A stretch of 64,000 nt of DNA from positions 2,914,001-2,978,000 of the forward strand of contig OZ252019.1 in assembly GCA_965247435.1 (NCBI GenBank), written 5' to 3'. Below, one piece after another: positions 1-8,777 of the stretch. Source of the DNA: Ilyomonas sp965247435. GTDB lineage: Bacteria > Bacteroidota > Bacteroidia > Chitinophagales > Chitinophagaceae. Every line of letters starts with the position of its first letter. Within the stretch, counting starts at the first letter, position 1. Under the pieces are notes generated by a model. It searched no databases and was not told where the DNA came from. It worked only from the letters and a program-made list of their open reading frames with translations. The translations under genes were made by a program, and so were the position numbers.

Positions 1-77
1 GCCTAACCGTTCTGTTGAGATAATATAGTCCATCAAACTAAATTTTGTCGCCACATTATTATTCTAACACCGGTGTA

Positions 78-512
78 CTAATTTTGTTTTTCTGCAATTT
101 CCTTCATGCCGGCAAGCACTGTATCCCAACCGGTTTCAAGGGCCTTATACCATTCTATATTCTTAAAATTTGCTTGGCTGAACGCAAGTTCCGTGCTGTT
201 GTCCAATGCTGTTAGTGTATATGTTATGGTAGTGTAGTTTTCAGGTTTATCTTCTGTGCCCGAAAAAGCAGTCCAGTAGGTATATCTTAATAAACGGTTT
301 GTCTCGAAGTTTAGAATAATCCCTTTGTTGATAAATTCCTGTTGCTGATATTGGTGAATGAACAGGATTTCACTGCCCGGCAGCCAGTTGGTAATCGTTT
401 CTGCACCGGTAAAATATTGAGAAATTTTTTCCGGATTTACCAATACATCCCACACAGCGGCAGGTTCTGCATTAATATGAATCCATTTCAATATCATTAA
501 GTCAGAGCTCAT
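78..512 (-). CDS. SRPBCC / AHSA1-like domain protein
   Basis: A 144-residue protein that is entirely one START-like (SRPBCC, AHSA1) helix-grip domain. It shows the family opening in which a ligand-binding beta strand leads to AVWDVLVNPEKISQYF, a central LRYTYW strand, and a C-terminal helix beginning near WYKALETGWDTVLAGMKE. Such proteins bind hydrophobic ligands or act as small cytosolic accessory proteins, and the substrate cannot be read from sequence. No signal peptide is present. An internal Met at residue 6 is an alternative start. The gene stands alone, with about 110 bp separating it from the MBL hydrolase on the same strand. The family call is good; the function is unknown. Confidence 0.85.
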   Translation of the reverse strand: MSSDLMILKWIHINAEPAAVWDVLVNPEKISQYFTGAETITNWLPGSEILFIHQYQQQEFINKGIILNFETNRLLRYTYWTAFSGTEDKPENYTTITYTLTALDNSTELAFSQANFKNIEWYKALETGWDTVLAGMKEIAEKQN

Positions 513-625
513 ACAGTACGCTTTAATTTGTTTTTTACTTTACACACCGTTAAAGCCATTTAAAATAAGCAAATCATTCATTTGTGTTTACTGTTGTAAT
601 ACAATTTTCAATTCAATTTTTTCTG

Positions 626-1342
626 CTAAATTGTCTTCATGCCGCTGGTATCCGCATTTTTGAATTTGTCTCTTAATTTTTTATTGGCAGTATTTTTTAA
701 AGGGCTGCCATGACCGAATACCGCTTTATCAAAATCAAAGGCAGCAGCTTTCAAAATACTTTTAATACTTAAATCGGGGTGTTCATTTATCGTACTTAAT
801 CCAAGGCCAACAGCATTAGCGCATATATCACCGGCGATTAACACTCCTTCATTTTTTATTAATAAAGCGATATGCCCGGCACAATGCCCCCGTGTATGAA
901 TTACCTGGATGCCGCCTGCAAAAGGCAATACGTCGTTATCTTTTACGAATTCATCCGCTTGTACCGGCTCAATAGTATCAGGAGCATTTTTTATAAAAAG
1001 ATTATAGACAAGCCGGTTAATCAATCCCGGAGACAGATACATGGGCTTTCGAATGCATTTGCCTGCTTCCATCAACTGTGCATCCTCATAGTGCGCCCAT
1101 ACAGGAATGTTTAGTCTTTTCTTCACTTCTGCTGCGCTGCCTGCATGATCCGGATGACAATGGGTTAAAATAAGTTGTTTGATATCGTGAGGGTTTTTGC
1201 CAGCTTTTTTTATAGCGTAAAATATTTTATCCGTACTGTTTTTAGTGCCGGTATCAATAAGGATTAAACCATTATCCTCGATGATAAACGTGTTTACAGC
1301 TCCTACACTGATTTGATAAATAGTATTGCTTATTTTTTTCAT
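626..1342 (-). CDS. MBL-fold metallo-hydrolase
   Basis: A 238-residue metallo-beta-lactamase-fold hydrolase. The zinc-binding HxHxDH motif is HCHPDH at residues 61-66, followed by His153 and His157 in RGHCAGH, Asp172 in AGDICAN and His211 in FGHGSP, so the full metal-ligand set is present. There is no signal peptide, so the enzyme should be cytosolic. The family includes glyoxalase II-like thioesterases, lactonases and others, and the substrate cannot be assigned here. Length is normal for a single-domain member. The start is the ATG directly before KKISNTIYQ. Confidence 0.9.
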   Translation of the reverse strand: MKKISNTIYQISVGAVNTFIIEDNGLILIDTGTKNSTDKIFYAIKKAGKNPHDIKQLILTHCHPDHAGSAAEVKKRLNIPVWAHYEDAQLMEAGKCIRKPMYLSPGLINRLVYNLFIKNAPDTIEPVQADEFVKDNDVLPFAGGIQVIHTRGHCAGHIALLIKNEGVLIAGDICANAVGLGLSTINEHPDLSIKSILKAAAFDFDKAVFGHGSPLKNTANKKLRDKFKNADTSGMKTI

Positions 1343-1652
1343 GCGCTTATTTGGAAACGAAATTAATCAGCATTTACAAAATGAAGCTTATCCTTCTCCC
1401 ACGCTATAAACCATGACTTTTTATCCAGTTGTTCACGCTATAGCAATACCAGTAATGCAATATTAATTCCGGCACAAATACAATAAGCAGGACGGTTCGG
1501 AAAAATGGTTGCCGCCATCTAATAAACGTTATAACTAATGAAGCGTACTTAATATATCTGAAATAAAAGCGGCTGCGCAAGGCTGGAGAAGCAGCCGCTT
1601 ATTATAAATATGTCTAAAAAAATCGGTTTACAAACCTTGCAGGCAGAAGTAC
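1343..1652. other. Intergenic, one hairpin only
   Basis: About 310 bp between the MBL hydrolase and the next minus-strand gene. I see no open reading frame of note. The only structure is the hairpin at 1567-1600, listed separately. The promoter of the MBL gene should lie near the left end. Confidence 0.5.
1567..1600 (-). terminator. Probable Rho-independent terminator
   Basis: A 10-bp perfect stem, AAGCGGCTGC (1567-1576) with GCAGCCGCTT (1591-1600), encloses a 14-nt loop. Read on the minus strand, the stem is followed by TTTTATTT, so it probably ends the transcript of the gene stopping at 1653. Confidence 0.6.
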
Positions 1653-2318
1653 TCACATAAAAAAGCGATTGATCAATGCTGTTAGCTGCGCCTTTATTAC
1701 AAGGGCATCTGTAGGGTCCCTGTTCGGCATAATATCTCTCTTAAAATAGAGAAGATTATTATGTTTTAAATCCATGATGAAGCAAGTCATCATCGCAGAA
1801 GATTTCAAAGGCCGTACATCATAGATACCTAAGGATAGATAAGAACTAATCTCTGTTGCCTGGTAGATATTTACCATATTCTTCGCCGTTCTGGTAAAGC
1901 CATTGCTGCATACGCAAAATATAAAGTCAGCCTGCACGGTCTTAAATAATATCCTTAAAGAATCGGGCAATGTGTAAGTTTTAGCCCGGTGTGTACTATT
2001 TATATCAGCAGCAATCTTTGATACAAATTTTGTAATGCTTGATTGTTGAGTTGAGTCCGGATTAAAGAAAACGCCATCTACCGTGTCAGGAATAGATTTC
2101 TTTAATTGATTGAATACTTTTCGAAAAGCGCTTTGGGACAACTCCTTATTGATTTGCATTTTGCTGCCGGTTTGAATAGCAGCAATGGCACTTACAGGCG
2201 GCAAAACCAACATCTTATAAACCTTAGCAGTACTGCGAACATAGATAACAGGCTTAAAGATAAAACCTGACAACAGCATGAATAACGCAGCCAATAAAAT
2301 GAATTGCAATTTATTCAT
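1653..2318 (-). CDS. Hypothetical membrane-anchored or exported protein
   Basis: A protein of about 221 residues with no family that I recognise. The likely start is the ATG at 2318 (MNKLQFILLAALFMLLSGF), because the codons upstream to 2348 merely prefix a typical signal or anchor sequence. The rest is a mixed alpha/beta soluble domain with SAIAAIQTGSKMQIN, DFIFCVCSNGFTR and YLSLGIYDVRPL segments. The N-terminal hydrophobic stretch has no lipobox Cys, so it is either cleaved or a single membrane anchor. The sugar isomerase-like gene lies upstream on the same strand with a short gap, so co-transcription is possible. Confidence 0.6.
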   Translation of the reverse strand: MNKLQFILLAALFMLLSGFIFKPVIYVRSTAKVYKMLVLPPVSAIAAIQTGSKMQINKELSQSAFRKVFNQLKKSIPDTVDGVFFNPDSTQQSSITKFVSKIAADINSTHRAKTYTLPDSLRILFKTVQADFIFCVCSNGFTRTAKNMVNIYQATEISSYLSLGIYDVRPLKSSAMMTCFIMDLKHNNLLYFKRDIMPNRDPTDALVIKAQLTALINRFFM

Positions 2319-2356
2319 AAAACGAAATGTTATCGCTGCCCCGGCCAATTCATTAA

Positions 2357-3202
2357 TTACTTTAAGTTGTGCAGATAGGTAAGGCTTTGCGGCACCTGCT
2401 GTTCCGGTATCAGCGATTCGTCTTCGATAAAATAGTGTTTGATTCCAATTTTCTTTGCTTCCTTCATCACGGCAGCGATGTTTACATCGCCTTGTCCAAG
2501 TACCACATTGGTCTCTTCAGGAGCACGCCCGTTCTGGTTACCTTCCGTGCCCGGCTTACGGTCTTTCAGGTGCAGGAGTAAAAAGCGGTTGGGATATTTT
2601 TGCAGCAACGCTACCGGGTCTTGTCCCGGATGCTTAACCCAAAACACATCCATTTCAAAATTTACATTTTTGGTGTCTGTATGCTGCACCAAATAATCAA
2701 ACAACGTTCCGCCCGCATACGGCCTGAATTCGTAACCATGCGGATGGTAGCAGAACTTTAACCCCGCAGCTTCTATTTGCTTGCCGGCGGTATTAAAAAC
2801 ATCCACAGCTTTTTTAATGTCTTCAATAGTAAATTCATCCCCGTTATGCGGTATCCAGGCGCACATAATGTACTGCGCACCAAACGCTTTTGCTTCGTCA
2901 ATCGCTGTTTGCGGATCCTTTGCCAGCGCATTGAAATCGGCGCCAATGCTTACCATTTGCAGGTCGTTCTGCGCCAGTAATTTTTTGTATTCGTCCATTG
3001 GCAGCCCATAAGTGCCGCCGCCTTCTATTTCGTGGATGCCCCAGCTTTTAATCATGGCCAACGCACCGGGCACATCGGTCTTAAACTTATTGCGCAAAGT
3101 GTACAGCTCCAGCCCGATTTCCTGAGCCATGAGCAACTGCAAAGAAGAGAGGCACAGAACAAATACAACGATAATTTTTGTGATAGTTACAGGGATTTTC
3201 AT
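2357..3202 (-). CDS. Secreted sugar phosphate isomerase/epimerase-like TIM barrel
   Basis: The ATG at 3202 begins MKIPVTITKIIVVFVLC, a signal peptide ending near LLMAQ, and is preferred to the ATG at 3241. The mature part is a xylose-isomerase-like TIM barrel (AP endonuclease 2 superfamily). Visible motifs are IGLELYTLRNKF at the first strand, the YHPHGYEFRP metal-site region, NFEMDVFWVKHPGQDP, LLLHLKDRKPGTEG and YFIEDES near the end. Secreted members of this family are common in Bacteroidota sugar catabolism, but the exact substrate is not determinable. Length (about 281 aa) is typical. Confidence 0.82.
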   Translation of the reverse strand: MKIPVTITKIIVVFVLCLSSLQLLMAQEIGLELYTLRNKFKTDVPGALAMIKSWGIHEIEGGGTYGLPMDEYKKLLAQNDLQMVSIGADFNALAKDPQTAIDEAKAFGAQYIMCAWIPHNGDEFTIEDIKKAVDVFNTAGKQIEAAGLKFCYHPHGYEFRPYAGGTLFDYLVQHTDTKNVNFEMDVFWVKHPGQDPVALLQKYPNRFLLLHLKDRKPGTEGNQNGRAPEETNVVLGQGDVNIAAVMKEAKKIGIKHYFIEDESLIPEQQVPQSLTYLHNLK

Positions 3203-3398
3203 ACGTTTTAAAAGCTGTTTAAGTAAACAATTAACAGGCATGCATACGATGGCTAAATTACAGGTTTATACATCAGCAAGCGATAATTTTTCTATATTGT
3301 TATGCAATAAACCGGCGAATGCCTATAAAAAATAATTTGCGTTGATGGCGTCTAAGTGCGCTATGCAAACTTTAAAAAATTAAGGCTTTATACTATTA

Positions 3399-3908
3399 TC
3401 AATCTGTGTAATCGGAATCATGTATTACACCGATATAAAAATTTTGTACTCTTTTTCCATCAGCAAACCGGTCTGTAAAATGCCCTTTCGTGTATGCATT
3501 AATTATTTTGTTCCAGAATAGTTGCGCGGGTTTATTACTTTCCTTTTGAAACACTTCCCAATTGCCTTTGTGTAAGTCAAAGATTTGGTGTGCCGCTGCT
3601 TTGCCAATTCCTCCACGCCTGTATTTTTTCATAACAAAGAACTCAGCTATTGAAAAACACTTTCGTTCTGCTGTTTCAATAAACTTAACTAACGCAAAAC
3701 CAACATACCTGCCGTCTTTTTGTATGAGGTATGGAAACATAAAATTGTCTTTTTTCCAATACTCATCTAAATTTTTATAGGCTGCAAACAAACCATCTTC
3801 TTCAACATCTATATCTATAAACTCCGAAAAATCATACATATAAAACTGCATCAGGTTTTGGATAACCGCTTTATGCTGTGGAGCTGCTTTAATTAATTGA
3901 AAATGCAT
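3399..3908 (-). CDS. GNAT family N-acetyltransferase
   Basis: About 169 residues from the ATG at 3908 (MHFQLIKAAPQHK). The acetyl-CoA-binding P-loop is RRGGIGKAA, preceded by the strand FSIAEFFVMKK and followed by an amphipathic helix and a C-terminal strand (QLFWNKIINAYTKGHF), which is the standard GNAT order. The acceptor substrate is unknown. A strongly decayed copy of this gene lies 3 kb away at 6532-6952, so the locus has experienced duplication. The alternative start at 3947 adds an unlikely Cys/Leu-rich prefix. Confidence 0.85.
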   Translation of the reverse strand: MHFQLIKAAPQHKAVIQNLMQFYMYDFSEFIDIDVEEDGLFAAYKNLDEYWKKDNFMFPYLIQKDGRYVGFALVKFIETAERKCFSIAEFFVMKKYRRGGIGKAAAHQIFDLHKGNWEVFQKESNKPAQLFWNKIINAYTKGHFTDRFADGKRVQNFYIGVIHDSDYTD

Positions 3909-3979
3909 GGTTTGTTTTAATAGTAAGCAAACGGAAGCTGATTGCAACGTCGGGTATGTCTTTACCGGTTCCGCAACCG

Positions 3980-6430
3980 CTACTCGCCCGAAGCCTCCCT
4001 GATAATCTTATCGTACGCCTTTCGGGCTTTGTCGTACAGCGCTTCCGCAGCCGGGCGTTCTTCTGCGCGAATATTTCCCCTTTTCATTTTCCAGCACTGA
4101 TCTACTGCCTGCCTGCACCAAACAGCACTGCTGCGCTCACGTATAGGCTTTCCATTTACGCTAATAAAAACAGGATTGCTGTGCGAACCTGGATAAATCC
4201 TTACTGCTACCCAGCAGGAGGCAGTAACCGGATAATTAAAAGTTACATCGTTCCATTTGCCATCGGCTGTTATTATGGCGGTGTCTGCCGGCCTGCCATT
4301 AACAATTAATTCTACCCGCACTTTTTGGGATTTTCCAATGCGCGCCCGCTCAAGGCTCCAGTAAGGCTGCTCTGTTAATGCACTTTGCGCAATCGCTTTG
4401 CTTAACGAGTCTTGCTGCGCAGAGAGATTTGCGGCAACCTGTGCCTTTATCGTTACCGTTTGTTTTTTATTCAAAAGCAATTTACTATCCTTTATACCTG
4501 CTTCTACTCCGTTGACCGCGAAGTTGATTATGTGCGAATTGCCATCGGAAACATAACACCTGCCCCTTTTTATAGCGCCCACATAACTATCATACGTAAG
4601 CGGTCCGTCGGGCTTAAAATAACTACGCGCCATTCCTACACGTTCGTCGTAAATACAGGGGAAATCTGTTTCGCCGCTTAGCCGCGCAGTAAAGCCGCAG
4701 TTAAGCGTGTGATACCACATATTCAATTCCCACGGAGCGGGCGTATCACCTGCACTGTAAAAGTCAACCATGTTTTGCGTAACGGTAACGATGTATTCAT
4801 TAGCCCCAATCCCATCCATTTTCGGCAGTACATAATTAGGCAAATCATTCGTAGGCGTAATTGGTTCCAGTCCCCAGCCGGAGTGCGCATAGCCGGTAAC
4901 CGCATCCTGCGATTTTGCCCAGGTAAGCACCGGCGCCGTCCAACTGGGCCATTCTTCAATGGTTGCGGTGCCAGGATAATCGTCTTCCTGAAGTCTAAGC
5001 AGCACTACGTGCCCTGCATGAGAGGAAGGAAAACCGGATACTTCCACATCATTACGCAGGATGTTTCTATAAGTTGAAACTGAATCGTCATGCCCGGTGA
5101 AAAATGTTTTCTGGTGATACCAGCCTGGTCCCCAGGCCAGTACTGCCGCAATATTCAGATCTTCTCCCAACGCCTGCCGCCACATATCAACAGGCTTTAC
5201 GCCTTCTTCCGGACTTTCATAATGGCTGCAGCCAGCAGCGTGCACATGATGGTCGGCGCTGTACCAGCCAAGCTTCTCCATATTGATCCAGCGCTTCAAC
5301 CGGAATGTAGCTTCGTACGACTGCGCGCCGGGCGGAACGACAAGCTGCGTTGTTTGTGCAGTATATTCAGGTCCTCTCGTATATGTAACGGTATATTTAC
5401 CTTCAGGCAGTCGCACATGCTCTCCATCACTGCGGTAAACTTGCGGTTCAAAGAAAAAATCGGGATACTCGTCCCCCGCAGCCACGCGCCGTGAAGGCAA
5501 CGGATAAATGCCTTTCAACGCTTTAGGAACGAGATAGCCTTTGTAAACAGGGCCATTTAACCGGTATTCCAATTCGGCTGCTCCCAGCCGGAAATCGGTT
5601 TTAGCAATCGCATTTACGCTATCATTAACGATGCGTTCAATACCATCTGTTATTAGAAAGGAAGCCATGGCAGGAGAGCCGTCTTCGTCTTTTACATGAA
5701 AGATTACTTCAACAGCCGGTTGTATGTTGAATAAAATATCAATGGTATTGCGGAAACCAATATCCTGCGTGCCCTGGCCAATATTGAAACCAATACGGGC
5801 TTCCCGTTGTCCCGCATCTTTACTATAAACCTGCAAAACAGCATATTCTACCTTTAAACCAGACAAGTTTGCAAGCAGCGGGCGATTACGGAACAGTTCC
5901 ACTTCGAGGAAACGACTGGCAACCTGTTCCGGGGTAAGTTTATTTTTTTCCATCGCACGAATGTTGAAAGTAGAAGGGTGTAAAGGCGGAGCCGCATTCG
6001 GACTTTCTACCTGCAGTTGCGCAGTAACGCCGGCATCATTGTTCACTTTTACTAAAAAACTAACCCAGCCACCCTGTATCAATTTTGCGCCTGCCGGGCC
6101 TTTTTCCACTTTTACCCGCGCTTCAGGATTAATGTTGATGAAGGCCAGGCAATACGGATCGAGTACAGCCTGTACCTCAATGGCAACCTGTGGTGTAAGT
6201 GGCGCGGACTGCAAAGCCTCGAGGCGCTTTTCATCATCCGGGGACAACGAACTTCCTAAAAAAGATAAGGCTTCTTTGAGGCGAAGAGCCTGTGCTAATA
6301 AGGGTTGTGGCTCAACGCTGGGAATAAGATTTGGATTGGTTGAGTCCTGATGTATGTGGTGTTGTGCAAATACAATTACAGGAAAGTATAAAGCTGCAGA
6401 TAGTAGTAATAACAATAATTTTTTCGTCAT
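3980..6430 (-). CDS. CehA/McbA-like secreted metallohydrolase (PHP domain)
   Basis: An 816-residue secreted protein with signal peptide MTKKLLLLLLSAALYFP...VFAQ. The N-terminal half contains beta-rich, Ig-like domains. Around residues 390-400 the motif WYSADHHVHAAGCSHY carries the HxH metal site typical of PHP/CehA-McbA hydrolases. Later conserved-looking segments are GYAHSGWGLEP, SGETDFPCIYDERVGMAR and RGRCYVSDGNSH. In other bacteria family members hydrolyse aryl esters or phosphodiester-like bonds; the substrate here is unknown and the protein is far longer than the catalytic domain alone. It sits between the functional GNAT gene and its pseudogene copy, with no obvious operon partner. Confidence 0.8.
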   Translation of the reverse strand: MTKKLLLLLLSAALYFPVIVFAQHHIHQDSTNPNLIPSVEPQPLLAQALRLKEALSFLGSSLSPDDEKRLEALQSAPLTPQVAIEVQAVLDPYCLAFININPEARVKVEKGPAGAKLIQGGWVSFLVKVNNDAGVTAQLQVESPNAAPPLHPSTFNIRAMEKNKLTPEQVASRFLEVELFRNRPLLANLSGLKVEYAVLQVYSKDAGQREARIGFNIGQGTQDIGFRNTIDILFNIQPAVEVIFHVKDEDGSPAMASFLITDGIERIVNDSVNAIAKTDFRLGAAELEYRLNGPVYKGYLVPKALKGIYPLPSRRVAAGDEYPDFFFEPQVYRSDGEHVRLPEGKYTVTYTRGPEYTAQTTQLVVPPGAQSYEATFRLKRWINMEKLGWYSADHHVHAAGCSHYESPEEGVKPVDMWRQALGEDLNIAAVLAWGPGWYHQKTFFTGHDDSVSTYRNILRNDVEVSGFPSSHAGHVVLLRLQEDDYPGTATIEEWPSWTAPVLTWAKSQDAVTGYAHSGWGLEPITPTNDLPNYVLPKMDGIGANEYIVTVTQNMVDFYSAGDTPAPWELNMWYHTLNCGFTARLSGETDFPCIYDERVGMARSYFKPDGPLTYDSYVGAIKRGRCYVSDGNSHIINFAVNGVEAGIKDSKLLLNKKQTVTIKAQVAANLSAQQDSLSKAIAQSALTEQPYWSLERARIGKSQKVRVELIVNGRPADTAIITADGKWNDVTFNYPVTASCWVAVRIYPGSHSNPVFISVNGKPIRERSSAVWCRQAVDQCWKMKRGNIRAEERPAAEALYDKARKAYDKIIREASGE

Positions 6431-6531
6431 GGTATCTGTCGTTGAACTGATTCATTACGATCACAGATTCTAAAGGTTTATCATAGTCCTGGTAGTCTCA
6501 ACCAAATTAAAGAAGTATCTTTATTTTGATG

Positions 6532-6952
6532 TTAGTTTATAAAATCCTGTATCCTATTTACATCTTCCAACCGCTCTGAAAATTTCCGTGGATATATTCA
6601 TCAATTACCTTGCTCCAAAATAACTACGCAGGATTATTGCGTTTCTTTTGAAACGCTTCCTGATTCTCTTTCTTCTTTATTTCTTAACTACAAAAAATTC
6701 TGCTATTGAAAATAATTGTATCCTGCTGCTTCTATAAATTTTATCAACATAAAACCGACATGCTTATCTTTTTTTGTGTCAGGCAAAAAATCTGTTGTCT
6801 TTCCTATAATCATTAAGGTTTTAATAAGCTGCAAATAATCACCTGCCTTAATTTCCAAATCCATAAACTCTGATAAATCATACATATAAAACTACCGGAA
6901 GATTTATTACATTTTTGTGTTCATGAGAAGTTTAAAGCAGTTGTACGGTCAT
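6532..6952 (-). pseudogene. Decayed paralogue of the GNAT gene at 3399-3908
   Basis: Translated piecewise, this stretch follows the intact GNAT protein from start to stop. It begins MTVQLL-stop-TSHEHKNV against MHFQLIKAAPQHKAV, continues MYDLSEFMDL against MYDFSEFIDI, then FSIAEFFVVKK-stop against FSIAEFFVMKK, and ends ERLEDVNRIQDFIN-stop. It carries an early TAA at about codon 7, at least two frameshifts, a TAA after VVKK, a TAG before LFWSKVI and a deletion of the acetyl-CoA P-loop (GGIGKAA). It cannot make an active enzyme. The only open piece is a 60-codon fragment at 6703-6885, which should not be annotated as a gene. Confidence 0.85.
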
Positions 6953-6983
6953 TGATATTTTTCAGAGTTCAGCACGGTAATTT

Positions 6984-7628
6984 TTATTTTTCTGCCTCAT
7001 AATAACACAAGGTACCTGTTATCGTTTTAAGATAACCGGTTTCAATAACATTCTTAAAGCCCATGTTTAACATATACTGAGGCAACAAGCCTTGCCCTTG
7101 TTCAACAATATTTTTCAGCACATTACAATATATGAAAAAATTCAAAAGCTTAGCTTTTGTCTTGTTTCTTTCAAGTCCCCAGTCTGCAATGTAAATCTTA
7201 CCACCCTTTTTCAACACTCTGAAAATTTCGGACAGGGCATCCCGTTTTTGTTCAGGGTCTAAATGGTGGAAGACCAGGCAGCTTACAACCCCGTCAAAAT
7301 AGTTATTACCGAATGGGAAAATACGACCATCGTATCGAAGAAATTTTATATCCAGGTTTAAATTTTTAATTTTTTTTCGGGCTAATTCCAAAACGGTAGC
7401 GTCTATATCCATACCTGTGATATTTATCCTGTTGTTTTCTTTTTTAATGAGAATAGCTGTTTCTGCCGTGCCTGTTCCAAAGTCTAGCATCGTCTCATCT
7501 GCAGAAAGGTTTATGTTTTGCAACCATGTTTCTCTGAATCCTTCCGGCATTACTTTTTTAATAACCCAGTCATAATAACGTGTCAAAAAATGAAAGCTTA
7601 ATGCAGGTATATAAGTATTGTTTTCCAA
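6984..7628 (-). CDS. Class I SAM-dependent methyltransferase
   Basis: A 214-residue Rossmann-fold methyltransferase. Motif I is MLDFGTGTAETAIL (residues 47-60), the acidic end of strand 2 is GMDIDATVLELA, motif II is FPFGNNYFDGVVSCLVFHHL and motif III is LKKGGKIYIADWG. This is the Methyltransf_11 / UbiE-like arrangement. The substrate cannot be identified: UbiE itself has other signatures and these are not clearly present. Twenty-odd bases separate it from the downstream end of the next GNAT gene on the same strand, so the two may share a transcript. Confidence 0.85.
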   Translation of the reverse strand: MENNTYIPALSFHFLTRYYDWVIKKVMPEGFRETWLQNINLSADETMLDFGTGTAETAILIKKENNRINITGMDIDATVLELARKKIKNLNLDIKFLRYDGRIFPFGNNYFDGVVSCLVFHHLDPEQKRDALSEIFRVLKKGGKIYIADWGLERNKTKAKLLNFFIYCNVLKNIVEQGQGLLPQYMLNMGFKNVIETGYLKTITGTLCYYEAEK

Positions 7629-7651
7629 TCAGATATTATATTGTAAGTATG

Positions 7652-8164
7652 TTATTCTTTTATTTTTGAATACCGGTGTTCATTCAAAATAATTCCATTC
7701 TTAATTATACTTTTTTCAAACACACAATCTTTCTTATAGCCATTTTTTTCCAACACTTTCATAGAGGCGATATTGTGTTCGAAGATGCCGGTGTGAATTC
7801 TTATAAAATTCAGTTCATTAAAACCATATTCTGTAACCAGTTTAACCGCTTTTGTGGCGATGCCTTTGCCCCAAAACGGCTCACCCAGCCAGTAACCGAT
7901 TTCAGCAGTCAGCCGGTACACATCCTGTTGTGGTATTAAGCCAATCATGCCGCAAAACTGCCCGTTGTATTCTATTGCAAAACTCACCTGCGGGTTTTCC
8001 TGTTTTGTGAGATTAATAAAAGCTATTGCATCATCAATCGAATAAGGATGCGGAAGTATGTCGCGTACATTATCCCAGATTTTTTTGTTGTTGGCTAAGT
8101 GTGTTAATGCAGGCGCATCGCTATCCTGAAGTTGGCGTAAGATTATGTTTTCAAACTGCAGCAT
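7652..8164 (-). CDS. GNAT acetyltransferase, RimJ/RimL type
   Basis: The ATG at 8164 gives MLQFENIILRQLQDSDAPAL, the typical opening of RimJ/RimL-like acetyltransferases. A TTG at 8182 is possible but less likely. Diagnostic parts are AEIGYWLGEPFWGKGIATKAVKLV, which contains the acetyl-CoA P-loop (GKGIAT), and the C-terminal IRIHTGIFEHNIASMKVLEKNGY, which matches the 'N.aS..vleK.Gf' signature. Members acetylate ribosomal protein N termini or other amines; the specific target is unknown. About 170 residues, a normal length. Confidence 0.85.
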   Translation of the reverse strand: MLQFENIILRQLQDSDAPALTHLANNKKIWDNVRDILPHPYSIDDAIAFINLTKQENPQVSFAIEYNGQFCGMIGLIPQQDVYRLTAEIGYWLGEPFWGKGIATKAVKLVTEYGFNELNFIRIHTGIFEHNIASMKVLEKNGYKKDCVFEKSIIKNGIILNEHRYSKIKE

Positions 8165-8227
8165 ACTATCTTTTATTGACAAATACTTTGTGTAATACTA
8201 AGTGTAAACAGGCTTTAATCATACACC

Positions 8228-8767
8228 TTATTTTGTATTCGCCGCAAATCCTTTTAAGAAGGTATTAAACAATACTGCACGGTGCTCCATAACCTTTCCC
8301 TCGCTATCAAACTTAAATATATCAACATCTTTTAAATGGAATGGTTTGCCCGCAGTTTTCATTCCCATAAAATCTGTTTTGAAAGAGCCATTCCAATCAG
8401 CATATACAAAAACGAAATTGCTGTCTGCTACTGCAAGCTCATTAGAGGATTTATATTCTTTCACAGCAAAGCGCCACATATTGGCAAACATTTTTACGCT
8501 ATCTATGCCCCTCGCCGGCGGTGTGCTGCCGTCGCCATAATCAACGGAGTTTTGAGCAAGATGCGAAACAATTTCATCTATATTTCCGGTGCTCCATGCA
8601 CAAATGCACTGCAGTGCGATTTGCTTGTTGCTCCCTTCCCTGTTTTCATTTTTTTAATTATTGTTATTTTCTTTACTATTCCATTCTGTGTTGTTATTGC
8701 AGACGGCGATAATGAACAGCAAGGTAATACTTACGGTTATTATTGTTTCTCTGAGTTTATGTTTCAA
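8228..8767 (-). pseudogene. SnoaL/NTF2-like lipoprotein interrupted by an in-frame stop
   Basis: One reading frame runs from about 8767 to 8228, broken only by a TAA at plus-strand 8654-8656. Upstream of the stop it encodes a lipoprotein-like signal (RETIITVSITLLFIIAVCNN). Downstream it encodes a SnoaL/NTF2-like domain containing QIALQCICAWSTGNIDEIVS, YADWNGSF and FHLKDVDIFKFDSEGKV. The first ATG after the stop, at 8491, lies too far inside the domain to give a complete fold. The upstream part would have to use a TTG at 8767. This is probably a gene inactivated by a nonsense change, or a sequence error. The domain family itself is clear. Confidence 0.6.
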
Positions 8768-8777
8768 ATCTATTCAA

